Shown here: one piece after another, positions 49,514-60,531 of the stretch
Layout of the letters: each line of letters starts with the position of its first letter
How positions within the stretch are numbered: position 1 is the first letter of the stretch
DNA from: Rhynchosporium graminicola
Taxonomy: Eukaryota > Ascomycota > Leotiomycetes > Helotiales > Ploettnerulaceae
Direction of reading: 5' to 3'
NCBI GenBank assembly: GCA_900074885.1
Contig: FJUW01000016.1
Span: 534,577 to 598,576, forward strand
DNA length: 64,000 nt
Program-made: the position numbers and the translations under genes
The notes under the pieces: model-generated
What the model was told of the DNA's origin: nothing
The model's database searches: none
The model's input: the letters and a program-made list of their open reading frames with translations, nothing else

Positions 49514-52505
49514 GGTAGATTTGTGGATTGATTTTGAAGGAGAGGATCCTGGATGGGGAGGAGATTCGGTGTTATGGCTTCCCTACTCGATATGATTCAC
49601 ATGCCTGTGGACATCAAAGTCCTAGCTTTGGATAGCATAGAACGAACACAAAGACGGAAAGGGACAGTACAGTAATACGAATCGATAGATACCCAAGCTT
49701 ACCTACTACGTATACCAACGAGGCAAATCGACCGACCCCATCGGAATAGAGAAATTGCAGAATACATCATCAGAGTGTCTGTCTAACAGACCTTGAAACG
49801 CCCCCATTCATCCATTCATTCTTTCCTTCTTTTCTTCGTCCGGGCTCTTTTGTCTCTTTGCTACCTACCTACTTTATGGTTGTTGTTCTTGCTCTTCGCA
49901 GAATTTTTTATATATAATTTTTTCTTACCCGAGGTAAGGTAGGAGAGAGCGAGCTAGGTAAGAGGTAAGAGGCAAGATCTGGTATGATGAAGTGAGTGAG
50001 CGAGTGATTTGAGATTTGAGATTTTGGAGGAGATAGATGGGTTTATAGAGGTAGGTAGGTAGGTTTTGAGACTAGACTAGACTAGACTATACTGTACTGA
50101 TGAGCAGAGGATTGGGTCAGAGGTAGGTAGAATAGAGTGGGGAAACTAGTTTGTCAGGAGTTGAGATGAGACATTGTTTTTTGGGAGGGCGGGAAGAGGT
50201 ATGTTTGTGTGTGTTGCACCTCATCCCAATCCATTCCTACGCGATCCAATTTAATGCCAATTCTTTTCTTTCTTGAAGGGATAAAGAAAGCAAGCAGCAA
50301 TGTTTGTTCTTTCTTCCCTCAATTAAAATATATATATATATTTTTTTTAGAATGGATTGGAAGCTGTGGTGCTGATATGTGCATATACATATACAAAGAA
50401 TCCACCCCCGGGAAAATATTCGAGGCTTTATTGGCAGCAACAACCAAGTCTTTTCTGATATCAAGGCCAAGCGGAGGGAGATCACATTATCGAGATAAAA
50501 ATCGTGGAGGGTGATGGGCCGGGCGGAGCGGAGCGATGGAGCTCGAGGTTCTGGATGAGGGTGTGGATGTGGACGCGTTTGTCGATATGCAGTTCTTGAA
50601 GAGTGCGGTGGCGGATTTGTAGGTTGAGAGATGGGATAGATGAGGATTAGTGGGGAGGATAGATATCACGGCGGAGAAAGCTATGAGCGTTGGGTGGGTT
50701 TGTTAGTGGAGAGGAGGTGGTTGGAGCTGCGGGAACGAGATGGAGATGGTGAGGAGGACTTTGATGTTATGAATTTGTTACGGGACATTTATTTAGATGA
50801 TGAGTTGAAGTCTGGGAGAGGTCATGTTGGCTTTAGTTGGATTATAGCTTTGAAGTCATGAAATTACTCTAGGAGTTTACTCGGGAACTCGAGTACAGTG
50901 GTATTTTTAAAGAATTACAATATATCATTAATCAGGATCCGCATCTTTGACCAAGCAGACACGAATTATACACCGTCGCTTCACAACATTCAATCAAAGA
51001 GTTTGTTTTCCTCTCTCCTCGCCGAAATCCCTAGCATGAGCATGCCTGACAAGTATTGCCCATCTGCAATCGATGAATATATTCTACATTTGAATGGAAA
51101 TTTTCTCTTATTACTCAAGAGACCGATTGATGATGCCGGACTCTGCCGGATTTTCGTTTAAAATAAAGTCGGAAGAGCAACTCTCGAGTATGAGATAAGA
51201 AGAGACCATCAGCCTCAATCGAGCCACGTAATTCAGTAATGCTATGATACTAAATGTTTCTCGCACATGATCCCCGCGATGTCCGCACGATTTGGAATAG
51301 ATGAGTTAGAGTGCTCACTGTAATCTGAAACGATATTTCTTCCATAATGCCGCTGCGTGGATTGGTCTCGATAACTGGGCGAGGTGCATAGGAATAACAA
51401 ATTTTATACCCACGACTTAGAATTTCTCAGATCACTAAATTATTACTGGACAGTACTGATTTTTTCTTCTTTTTCTTCAACCTTCACAAAAGCATCTAAG
51501 CTCCCCTAATGACATTTCCGAAATTCCATTCTCGAGCTACCGCGCGTCTCCCTCGCAGTACATAAAACTCAGCTACGCTCGTAGAAAAAAGGCGCGTGCC
51601 GTTATCCCGCTTTCACACTGAATAGGTGTAGCCGATCTACCTATGAACATGACGGTATGAATGTTTATATTATATCCTTCAATGTATATATCTAGTCTAA
51701 GAGAAAACACCCCAGGACTATGAAGTTGCGCGGCCGTGGAAACGTAAGACATCCCGGCCTGAACAATTCATCTTTCATCCTCTTCACCTACAGTCAAACA
51801 AACCACGGCACAAAATCGATGCAGCTAAGTTTTCATCAAACGAGACTTCTGGCATCAAACACCCACTTTCTAAACATCACGGCACGCATCTTGAGATCAT
51901 ACCAGTCTTATGATATCTAGGAATATAAACACTCCCTACGTCTCAGCCAGACTCATCGCAGCAGTCTATAATCTTGCGATTCTGAAAATAGATTTCGTAG
52001 GCTATTTGATCCATAACGCTATCTACCAATACCCATATGTTACACTCAGGAGTCGATTGATAGTCGTATCTCTGAACGATAGAGTGATGCATCATCTCAT
52101 CTAGTACCTAGCTTTGAAAACTTTCCAGAGGCTTGCATGGTTACATCCCTGCTGTCTTATCTAGATCGCCTTTACTTCTTTTAATAAATAAGAAAGGTCT
52201 GGATGTCTGATGTTTACTTTCTCGCGAAGCGAGGCGGCCGAATCGTTGCCGCGGCTTCTCTTCGGCTGAATTTTGATTCGCGGAAGTGAAAAAGATTTGA
52301 TCGATTCAAACGCCGTGAAAAAGATGAGGCTGCGTAAATGGGTAAATTGCGATTCTGATGCACCATCAAGTCTGAGGAGTCACTACAGAAGATGGGAAAA
52401 GAGTATTGAAGAAGTCAGATGGTATTGGTATCCCAAACGCCGGCGCTATCACAGCAGATTGCTGCATCAAATATCTACCCCTTGCAAGAACATTTTAAGA
52501 GAACT
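49514..52505. other. Gene-poor intergenic stretch with simple repeats
   Basis: No supported gene. Short tandem runs include (GTAG)n at 50050-50063, (ACTAG)n at 50071-50090 and alternating TA near 50328-50341. Small coding-like pieces on the plus strand near 50540-50627 and 50640-50861 are too short to name. The rest is AT-rich without features. Confidence 0.4.
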
Positions 52506-54843
52506 TCAATCATCCTTCGCCTCATTATCCTCGCTATCATTGGCGGCTTCTTCCTCTCTAGCATAATCGCTCTGTCTCCTCCTGATCTGCCCTCGCTCCT
52601 TCATAGCACCTCTAATCTTCAAACTCACTTCATCAAACCCACTCTTCGAGTCCAAAGTGCTGAAACTCTTCAGCGGGAATGATCCTGAGCCAACTGCTCC
52701 ACCGCTGCTGCTACTGCGGCTTCTGCTTCTGGAAGGAGGTCTGGTGGCGAAGAGAGCAATGTTTCCAAGGTTCCCGAACGATTCATTTCTAGGAAGATAA
52801 CCGTCTGAGCCTGATCCAGCAGCGATCGAAGCGTCTGTATTGGTCCTCACAAATGACGGTAGACCTTCTGAATCAGACAAATTTGAATGACTGCTATCTC
52901 TGCGTTGTTTAGGTGACGTAGGACTTCCCGAGAACGGGTCTGCAACAATTCTGGCGGCATCAAAGTCCGGGAACATCTCTGGACCCAAAGTATTGATCAC
53001 ATCGGTAACCTCGGCACTCAATTGGGCTCTTCGAACTCGTAACTTATGAATGGTGTTGCTGGAATGAGGGCTAAGTGACAGTACCAATGGACGCAGAGAT
53101 TTGACGATGTCCATGCCAACTTCACCAAAGCGGAGAGCCGCGAAGGTGATAGCTGGAAAGATAATGTATCCGGAGATGACGACTGCCCACAGAGGTACGC
53201 CCTCTGGCACGTAGCCTTGGACTCGGTTTCGGTAAGTCCAGTACGTAAGTAAGATCGTGTAGAAGTTGTAAAGTATCGGGGCAAGCGCAAGAGCGACAAG
53301 CAATTTCCAGGTAGCCATGACATCACGACCTTGGAGCTTGACCGTTGAGGCTGCAAGAGCCTCCTTCGACTTCTTGATACTGATAATCTTGGAAGCGACG
53401 AATACTGGGCCGAAGAGGACAAGGCCAGGAATAACTCCAATTGAGAGTACCGAGATCTTTCCCAGGCGGTAAAAAAGGAGGAAGATACCTTTTGGGATCG
53501 AAAAACTGGCGTAATCGACCTGATGATCTCGAATGTTCAAGTAGCGTAGCTGTTTATTATAATCTGTGACAGATTTCTTCAAAGAGATGATTCTGGGATC
53601 ATCCTTGTAATGCGTGTAACCTTTGACAAGCCTCCTGTTCAGCTCCACTACCATAGGTAGAGGAAGCTTCTTCCCGGTAGGGTTGTATAGTCTTCGAGCC
53701 GCTTGGATAAGCATGAGTGTATCGTAATCTGGACTTGTCACAGTGACCGCCACAAGTGCTTGGTAAATAATATCAAGTAATTGGCTCACGGCTTCCCTTC
53801 GTTCGCCATTCTTGTACAGCTCGACAAGCTCCTTAGGAACATCGACTGGATTACCGAATTCTATGACGGCCCGAGATCTGAACTTGTGCGCATGGAAATA
53901 ATTCATTCCACACGGTACAATCTTCAGTCCACTGTCAGGGCTTGCTGCTAAAGCACCAAGTGCCATGATCGCAACGCCCGCCTTGAGAGGTAGCAGCTCA
54001 GTTCTGTCGTGGCTACCACCTTCTGGAAATATCCCAACTGCTCCACCAGCACTAAGGCGATCGAAAACTGCATCATAAACCTGTGTCTGATCAACTTTTG
54101 GCGCAGTCTTGTATTTTGAGCCTGAAAATCCATCTGGCCCTCCCTTTACAGTTTGGTCTGCAAATCTCCCATTACTGTCAACATCCTCTCTGCCCGTCAG
54201 TTGCTGCATTGCAGCTTGACCCTTAAACGGCTTCTTCAGTTTTATTTCGGTTGCGCTTATGACCTCCTCGACTTCGGCATTTGCAGCAGTTCCATTTATG
54301 CTTGGAAGTACCAAAAGGCCTCCGATTTGGACTTCCTCGCCATCGAATCTTGTGCCGACTCCCCGCACGAGAAGAGGATCATTGATAGGGTCAGGTAAAT
54401 ATATTGTACCGGATCCTGGTTTGACCATATCGAGAGCTCTGCCAACTGGAACTGCACCAACTTTCCGCGCGAACCATCCAATTAGCCATCTATTCATCGA
54501 TTTCGCAGCAATTAGAAAGGCGGCTCGCCGATGGCATTCTGTTCGCAGTGTTCGCATGAGTATAAGAGGATCCACGAACTAGAAGTACCAGGTTAGTAAT
54601 GAAATTTTCAACACTTAGAGGAATATAACTAACCTGATTCGCGTGTGGAGCTGCCACGAAGATAACGGGTCCTCGTCGAGGGACCTTCCATGAACCTCGT
54701 GGATGGACTTCTCTGAAGAAAAGGTCCACCAAAATCGAAAATGTCCAGAGGAAGACATCGTAGACCCAATTTGTCATGGGACTCTTCTCCTTGTGCTTAA
54801 CCTCATGAGGCATGTGATCGTGTATCTCCTGTTCCTTCGCCAT
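52506..54843 (-). CDS. Glycerol-3-phosphate/DHAP acyltransferase (Sct1/Gpt2-like)
   Basis: There are two exons, 54634-54843 and 52506-54578, with a 55-bp intron, giving 760 residues. After a membrane helix (VFLWTFSILVDLFF), acyltransferase block I reads PHANQFVD (His67 to Asp73), split by the intron between Gln and Phe. Block III reads GIFPEGGSHD near residues 252-261. Further membrane segments (GIFLLFYRLGKISVLSIGVI and LVALALAPILYNFYTILLTY) lie in the C-terminal half. The tail is Ser/Arg-rich and acidic, likely phosphorylated. The family acylates glycerol-3-phosphate or dihydroxyacetone phosphate at sn-1 in the ER, the first step of phospholipid and triacylglycerol synthesis. The length of ~750 residues and the domain layout match yeast Sct1/Gpt2. 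Confidence 0.93.
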
Positions 54844-55406
54844 CTTGTTTGGTGATAGAGCTTGAACCTGGCAGATGGCAGATAAGGAAGCAAACTGGCA
54901 AGGAGCTACCTCGGTCAAGGAAATGGAGGGGTAAGATTGGCCGAATGTTGTAAGGATATTGGTGAGATCACAGACTTGGAGTTATCCCACCCGCAGCTCA
55001 ACAAATTGCGGGAAATCGCGGCGCAAACAGGTTTTCAGAATCGAGTGACACAGCTGCAAGGATCTCTGGAAGTCATAACGCCTGGAGCAAATATTCCGTG
55101 GATCAAGAGGTCGTCTAGCAGTTTGTGACGAAACGTGTATGCAGATTTCAAGGTACTTAGGTAGATCATTTTCCATTTCCCCATACCCTTACTGGCGGGG
55201 CATATACACGCGCGGCTACGCGGCTAGTTCCAAAGGGTGGGCCACAGTTCGACGACATGTCTTAATGGGAAATCATTTCAGACTGTATGTATGCACAGCT
55301 ATGTCGCCAAGTCCCGAGGGTAGCTTTGCAGACTCGATCAAGGACTCTCAGTTAATGCAGCTCCATATTTTGCCGCCCTCTTTTATGTTGCGTATCGTGA
55401 GGGAAG

Positions 55407-55437
55407 GTTCACAGCTGAGTAGCACTCAGCTGTGAAC
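55407..55437. repeat. Perfect hairpin, 13-bp arms, 5-base loop
   Basis: GTTCACAGCTGAG at 55407-55419 is followed after TAGCA by its exact reverse complement at 55425-55437. Outer bases extend the match imperfectly (GGAAG/CTTCC). The role is unknown; it could be a terminator-like fold or the core of a small mobile element. Confidence 0.7.
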
Positions 55438-55949
55438 TTCCAATTTGCTTCCAAGGTTTTCTTGGTTTGTCTTCGTATTGAAGGAACCTTTTACATCTTC
55501 TGACAAGTTGGCATGATCAATTATATGGCCTTCCACAGGCTGGCCGGACGATATTGTAATGCAAGCACTGAAAGCAGCTAGTGCTCTTCAACTTGTTGAT
55601 AATTAATCTATATCGAAGCTTTTACATGTGTTAACGCTTTGTGATTTGATTGCGTTTCCTATCTAGCATGATTGATTAAGTATGGCATATATATAGATAT
55701 TCGGCTGGTTTTGTATCTTACAATAGGTCTCGTTATCAGATATCAAATCGAGCGTGTGAACAAATGCATATTATAATATCACTCATGTAATATGATCTTG
55801 CCTGTCGAAGTTTCGAATCGGTGACCAAGAAGCGATCATAATTCTCGATCATATTCTCGCTTCGTTCAAGTTTGAATATAAGTTAGCTGGCTCAGAAAGT
55901 CCAAAAAATTTTAGACTTAGGGAAAAATAGAAAAAATTGGCGAAACTTA

Positions 55950-55983
55950 AGCACGCCTATCGAATTACCGGTATAGGCGTGCT
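55950..55983. repeat. Hairpin, 11-bp perfect arms (14 bp with one mismatch)
   Basis: AGCACGCCTAT at 55950-55960 pairs with ATAGGCGTGCT at 55973-55983 across a 12-base loop. Extending outward to TTAAGC.../...GCTCAA gives 14-bp arms with one G:U-compatible mismatch. Confidence 0.7.
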
Positions 55984-56081
55984 CAAATTCCCTGCAACTG
56001 TAACTACTGAACACCCTTTTATCAGATAGTAGATACAATAAAGCAGATCCCCGATTCCTAAAGCCAAATGCCCACATTTTT

Positions 56082-56128
56082 GTCTACCAATAGACGGGAG
56101 TGCGATATTTGTGTGTCTACCAATAGAC
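56082..56128. repeat. Pair of identical GTCTACCAATAGAC stem-loops
   Basis: The same 14-nt sequence occurs at 56082-56095 and 56115-56128 (33 bp apart). Each copy is itself a 5-bp stem (GTCTA/TAGAC) with a CCAA loop. Confidence 0.65.
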
Positions 56129-56353
56129 GTTTATACCTAGTCATTTAGGTCCGAGAGCGCTGACTACTCCACATGATTTGTTAACGCAGAGGTAAACCAC
56201 TACGCCGCCAAAGCGGGTTGTCGACTGCCAGCTGCAACAGTTTTGCTTCTGTTGATGTCAGATATTCGCCTATCTTGCTAGATGATGCCACTTTTCAGGC
56301 CATTATGTCCGGTAAACATTCATGTGCTCAAATCCGATTTTGCGCCGGCGACG

Positions 56354-58102
56354 ATGTCTTCGTTACGACAATATCAACAACCAATAGAAAGCTCAGAAAT
56401 CGACGCGATCTATCGCGACCTGTCGATGCTGTTCAACAACCACAAAACGAAATTCTTGTCGCCAGAAAATTCCGATTCTTCCTTCAATCTCTCAACAACC
56501 ACAAAAGCGAACTCTTGTCGCCAGGTAATTGCGAGTCTTCGGATTCTCAAAAATGGATGTTTTTACACCCCATATACCGATGACACGAAAACCAGTTAAA
56601 CCTGTCCATCAAACCATGGATCTTTGTGCAAAGGACCCGCTCCTCTTCTTCTTCGTACGTTTCTTCGTCCACCCGAAAAGATTGTTCAGCACTGACCCTG
56701 TAGAAGTCCCTATTTACAGATGTACAGCTCGCCCCGACATTTAACAAGAGGGATCATCTAATAGGTACGGGTCTAGCTTATGACGGGTCTCTTATCATTC
56801 GAATCTATGCGCCTGCTACTGCCTCGTCTTCAAACACTGCCCAACCAGCGATCTTCTGTAGAGCAGATTGTACAGAGATCAACGGCGCCAGACTCTTGCA
56901 GCAGTATCAAGCCTCAGCTTCAGTCATGATTGACAGCGCAGGCGTCTTCAAAGCCGCTTATCATGACAACAAATGGCTGGAATGCGGTGGCTTCATTGAC
57001 ATGGCGTGTTCCGACGCTGGTGCGCTAGACGTCATTTTCAGAGCGTTCCACGAAGTGTTTATCGATGTGACCCAAGTTACGCGCGCCCAAGTCTAACAGA
57101 TTCCAAAGATTCTGACAAGTCTCGAGGCCTCTGTGTATAGGCTTAGATACTTCTTTTTCTCCTGGTTGGCAGATCAAGATCTACGACGACTCGTCAAGGA
57201 TGACGTGAGCTTCGCATTAGAGTCCTGCCGCCGTTTCGGACATTATCCAGGTGTCTGTATGATCAATATGATTTGTACTTTCCAGAAGATGCACCCGGCT
57301 GTCGCGAGCTACATGCCAATAATGGTCCGGTCGCTACGTCAATGGTCCGAAATTCTCTTTCTCGAGCGTGAAGTCTCGAAATCTGATTATGCAACCTTCG
57401 GATTCTCTCCACGCTTCTATGACAAATACGGCAAGCCCTTTGAATACTGGACCGATTTCTGTACTTTAATACAGGTCAGCATCAGATCTCTTGTCATGCC
57501 GAAGAACAAGGACATGAGCAAGGCGTGGGAGAAGCTTCGTGGAAAGCAGTTCTTGGAGTTTGCTTATGAAGTCGATGATACCTCCAAGAGCAAAGGCTTC
57601 CCAAAGGTATGGAGAAAAGAAATGGAGGGCGCATGGGTACAGAATGCATTTGATCTTTACGACAAGGAGGCCTCACGTTTAGGCGATGAATTTCAGTCAA
57701 ACAAATTCGTAGCAGAAGGGCTGCAGGCGTCATTGAAGAAGATCATTGGCAAGGTAAGCAGATATGGACACAGTTCATCATGCTTTGATTTGCTCTTCCT
57801 GCTACTCCATACTTATGGATAACCGCCGACATACATTTCAGAGATTCCACCCCCTTACGAAGGTTAAGAAATACTGGGCGAACAAAGGTGACGTTTGGCC
57901 AGAGGATTTGTGGATGAAGAAGATTGGAGCTTGGGAACTCGCTACTGAGATGCAATTTGCACAGCCTCGTATGGGCGAAGGAGGGGTCGATATGGATGAT
58001 CTGTACAAGCAGATGGGTGCGTTGCAGCTCACTGCCGCGAGTTCGGACTCCCAGTCTCCAGGAATGACGGCTGAGGAGGCCATGTTCCAGCTTTATGGCT
58101 AG
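56354..58102 (+). pseudogene. Disrupted gene, unknown ascomycete protein
   Basis: The likely structure is exon 1 56354-56524, intron 56525-56719, exon 2 56720-57753, intron 57754-57841 (GTAAGC...TTTCAG) and exon 3 57842-58102. Exon 2 is open for over 340 codons in one frame except for a single TAA at 57094-57096. Good coding sequence continues on both sides (FIDVTQVTRAQV before, QIPKILTSLEAS after). Exon 1 holds a 59-bp tandem duplication that shifts the frame: without it, exon 1 would be 112 nt and join exon 2 in phase. An alternative start at ATG 56305, in the other frame, would join in phase with the duplication present, so that lesion is debatable. I do not recognise the ~470-residue protein, which is soluble, without signal peptide or membrane helix. 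Skipping the stop would need a 45-nt intron with GTGTTT donor and its branch site too close to the acceptor, so a nonsense mutation is more likely. Confidence 0.6.
56434..56546. repeat. 59-bp tandem duplication at an exon/intron border
   Basis: CAACAACCACAAAA begins at 56434 and again at 56493. The two units stay alignable through TCTTGTCGCCAG and beyond. Copy 2 keeps a splice donor (CCAG|GTAATT), whereas the equivalent bases in copy 1 read CCAGAAAATT. Confidence 0.7.
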
Positions 58103-58380
58103 CATGGGTTTGGACCAGGCGCAACATAGTTTAAGGGGTATTCGCATGCTGTGATCACAACGAATCCTGATTCATTACTTCTGTTTCTTCTGTGCAGTAC
58201 ATACAAATCAATGGAAGTTGTCCAAGATGTCTAGCTCCCTCCATAGATACTCCACGAGATACACAATTTTGGAGGTCACTCCATGAAGTTAATGTCTCAA
58301 AACACTTCCGTGACTTGACTAAGGGATAGAGATTTTTTCTCAGCCTAGAGTCTTGACTATTCATCGTCCTCATTCGATTT

Positions 58381-59883
58381 CTATGCCCTCCATGCCCAGG
58401 CGCGCTTCTCAGCAGCATCAAAACCTCTGACCGCAACTACGCAAACAGTTGCTCCAGCAAGCAATAACGCATCGAAGATAATGACCTCCCTGTAGTTACC
58501 CAATTTACTCTCACCGAGAATCTTACCGCCAACAGGAGAACCAAACATCGTACCCAATCCGCGGATGAAATATATGAAGCCGTTCACGCTGGCATATGCT
58601 TGGAGACCAAATACTTCAGCGATGGTCTGGCAGCGTTTTGTCAGCTCTGAGTATCTCGATTGCGGTGAACTGCGATGATTTGTAAACAGTAGGTACGCAC
58701 CGTGGGGAACAAAGCATTGTAACCACCCCCTGCCATACCATAAGTAACCACAAAAGCAAGCCACAGGCTCTTCCTTCCTCCTTCCCCAACGCTCCCCAAC
58801 CACAGCCCTGCTACAGCTGCTACGCAAAAAAGACACATGCTACACAGCGTATTCTGTCTTCCCACTCTATCACCAATCCAGCCAGTTAGGATTCGTCCAA
58901 ACGCATTCACAGCATTATTCACAGCTAATAAGTTGGCACCAAATGCAGCAGTGAACCCGAGAGCCACGCTGTATTCAGCCAGAAACGTTAGTGGGAGACC
59001 ATTCCCACCGGCCTGAAGAAAGCCTGCACAGACAGAGAGCAGGAAGGTGGGCTTAGTGGCCATCTTGAGATTGACGTGTGTCGTTCTTCGGCCTAGAAAT
59101 CGTGAGGGTGAGGCTGACACAGCTATGGGAAGGGAGACGACGAGCACGATCAAAGAAAGTACTCGTAATGTCCATCGTGGTCCAATATGAGAGAGAAGGG
59201 CTCGTACAAGCGGAGAGAAGATCAAACCTCCTATGCCTGCTCCGGAGAGGATGAAGCCCACTGTTGACGTAGTTAGAAAAGAAGGCCAATAATTTTTACT
59301 ATTGTGAACCGTGAGTTGAAGGAGAATGTAATTACTTACTTGCACTTCCTCTCCGCTCATCAAAATACTCAGGAGCAGAACTCAAAATAGGAAAATACAA
59401 CAGCGATGAACCCGCTCCATATAGAAGGCCCTGCGTAAGCAACAACTGCCATACCGTTGTCGCAATACTAGCCAGTCCAATTCCCAAGCTCATCAAAAGC
59501 ACACCCAAAATACACAACTTCCTCAATTGCGGCAACGACATGCGAGTCAGCAGCGGATTGATAAGAATACTACCTGACCACGTCAAACCATAAGCAAAGG
59601 TCCCAACAAACGCTACTAGAGCTGGAGAATTGTCCTTTGAGGTTAAGAGAGTTTGAGTGGACGAGATGTAGTATGCTTGGAAGACACCATAAGCTTGATT
59701 GAGGCCAATTGTGACGACGATTGTAAGGAATGAGGAGATCAAGACAAAGATTTGACGATTCTTAGATACTGGACTTAGAGCTGCTGATTCCGAGGGACCA
59801 AAGGTAAGTGATTGGACATATTGAGTATTGTTTGATGGATAAAATAGCCGGGTGAGGGCGATAGATGATTGTGCAGAGCTCAT
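58381..59883 (-). CDS. MFS transporter, monocarboxylate transporter (MCT) type
   Basis: The three minus-strand exons are 59340-59883, 58701-59260 and 58381-58626, giving 449 residues with matching phases. A ~45-residue hydrophilic N-terminus precedes twelve predicted helices. Helix 1 reads ISSFLTIVVTIGLNQAYGVF, with the characteristic NQAYGVFQAYY that fungal MCT-like proteins carry in place of the animal [D/E]G[G/S][W/F]GW motif. Later come LLYGAGSSLLYFPI, GAGIGGLIFSPLVRALL and the loop GWIGDRVGRQN. The fungal family (Mch-like and related) transports small monocarboxylates, riboflavin or unknown metabolites; the substrate is not predictable. It converges with the disrupted gene to its left and is in tandem with sec3 to its right. 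The start is the first ATG that leaves the usual short cytosolic N-terminus. Confidence 0.88.
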
Positions 59884-60531
59884 TTTGAAGGAGAATGAAA
59901 TATAATTATCGAGGCAAATACTCAATTTAGAGCACCGAGACAATTAATATATGCTTAGGAAATACAGAGAACTGTATTCCCGAGTACAATTGATCCAGGC
60001 TTCTCAAGTCTCGAGGTGAACTGGAAATTCCTGTAAAGGATTAGTATATTCAGACTGTGGTTAAGCTTAGTACTGAGCACTGACTTCGTAAGAGGCTACC
60101 AGAATACCACTTCATCTCCCTATTGACTGGAATGGATCTACTCAATATAATGGAAAAGATTTGCTCGGGAAGAGTACATTCGCTCCGAAGGCGTTTTGGA
60201 GCGAGGAAATTGAAGTTTAATATTCAGATCCCCCCACTTTACTATGTACTTTTCACCAACCGGATTTCCCCGCCATGCCTCGGGTTGAGAACGGCCTTTC
60301 AAGGATCAATTGCGTACAGCAATTCACAAGATGCACAATAACTTCTACATCTACTGCCTCGTGGTATATCCTTACAAATGATACAATCGATGCGATCACA
60401 TTCTGCATCCTCCAAAAGACGCCAGTCATGATCCAGAACCAAAATGAACCCCGCTGCAGAAATTTTACAATGATGAAGACAAAAGATATCCAGTCCTATA
60501 CGAACCATTCCACCACTGCCGATTTCTCTTT
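59884..60531. other. Spacer between sec3 and the MCT-like transporter gene
   Basis: This holds the promoter of the transporter gene and the 3' UTR of sec3, both on the minus strand. Open frames of 70-106 codons here are antisense-like and unrecognised. Confidence 0.45.

Larger units (their letters stand above)
54844..56353. other. AT-rich intergenic stretch with inverted repeats
   Basis: This lies between the acyltransferase gene start and a disrupted plus-strand gene. It contains three small inverted-repeat elements, listed separately, and no supported gene. The part from 55440 to 56150 is markedly AT-rich. Confidence 0.45.

Noticed and set aside
56150..56225. tRNA-like sequence on the minus strand (GGCGTAGTGGTTTACC resembles a tRNA A box)
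   Set aside because: There is no B box (GGTTCGANNCC), the D stem does not close and no acceptor stem pairs. At most it is a tRNA-derived repeat remnant.
57048..57099. A 45-nt intron (GTGTTT...CTAACAG) that would remove the TAA of the disrupted gene
   Set aside because: The branch adenine would lie only about three bases from the acceptor, the donor is weak, and the removed segment reads as good coding sequence. Only cDNA can exclude it fully.
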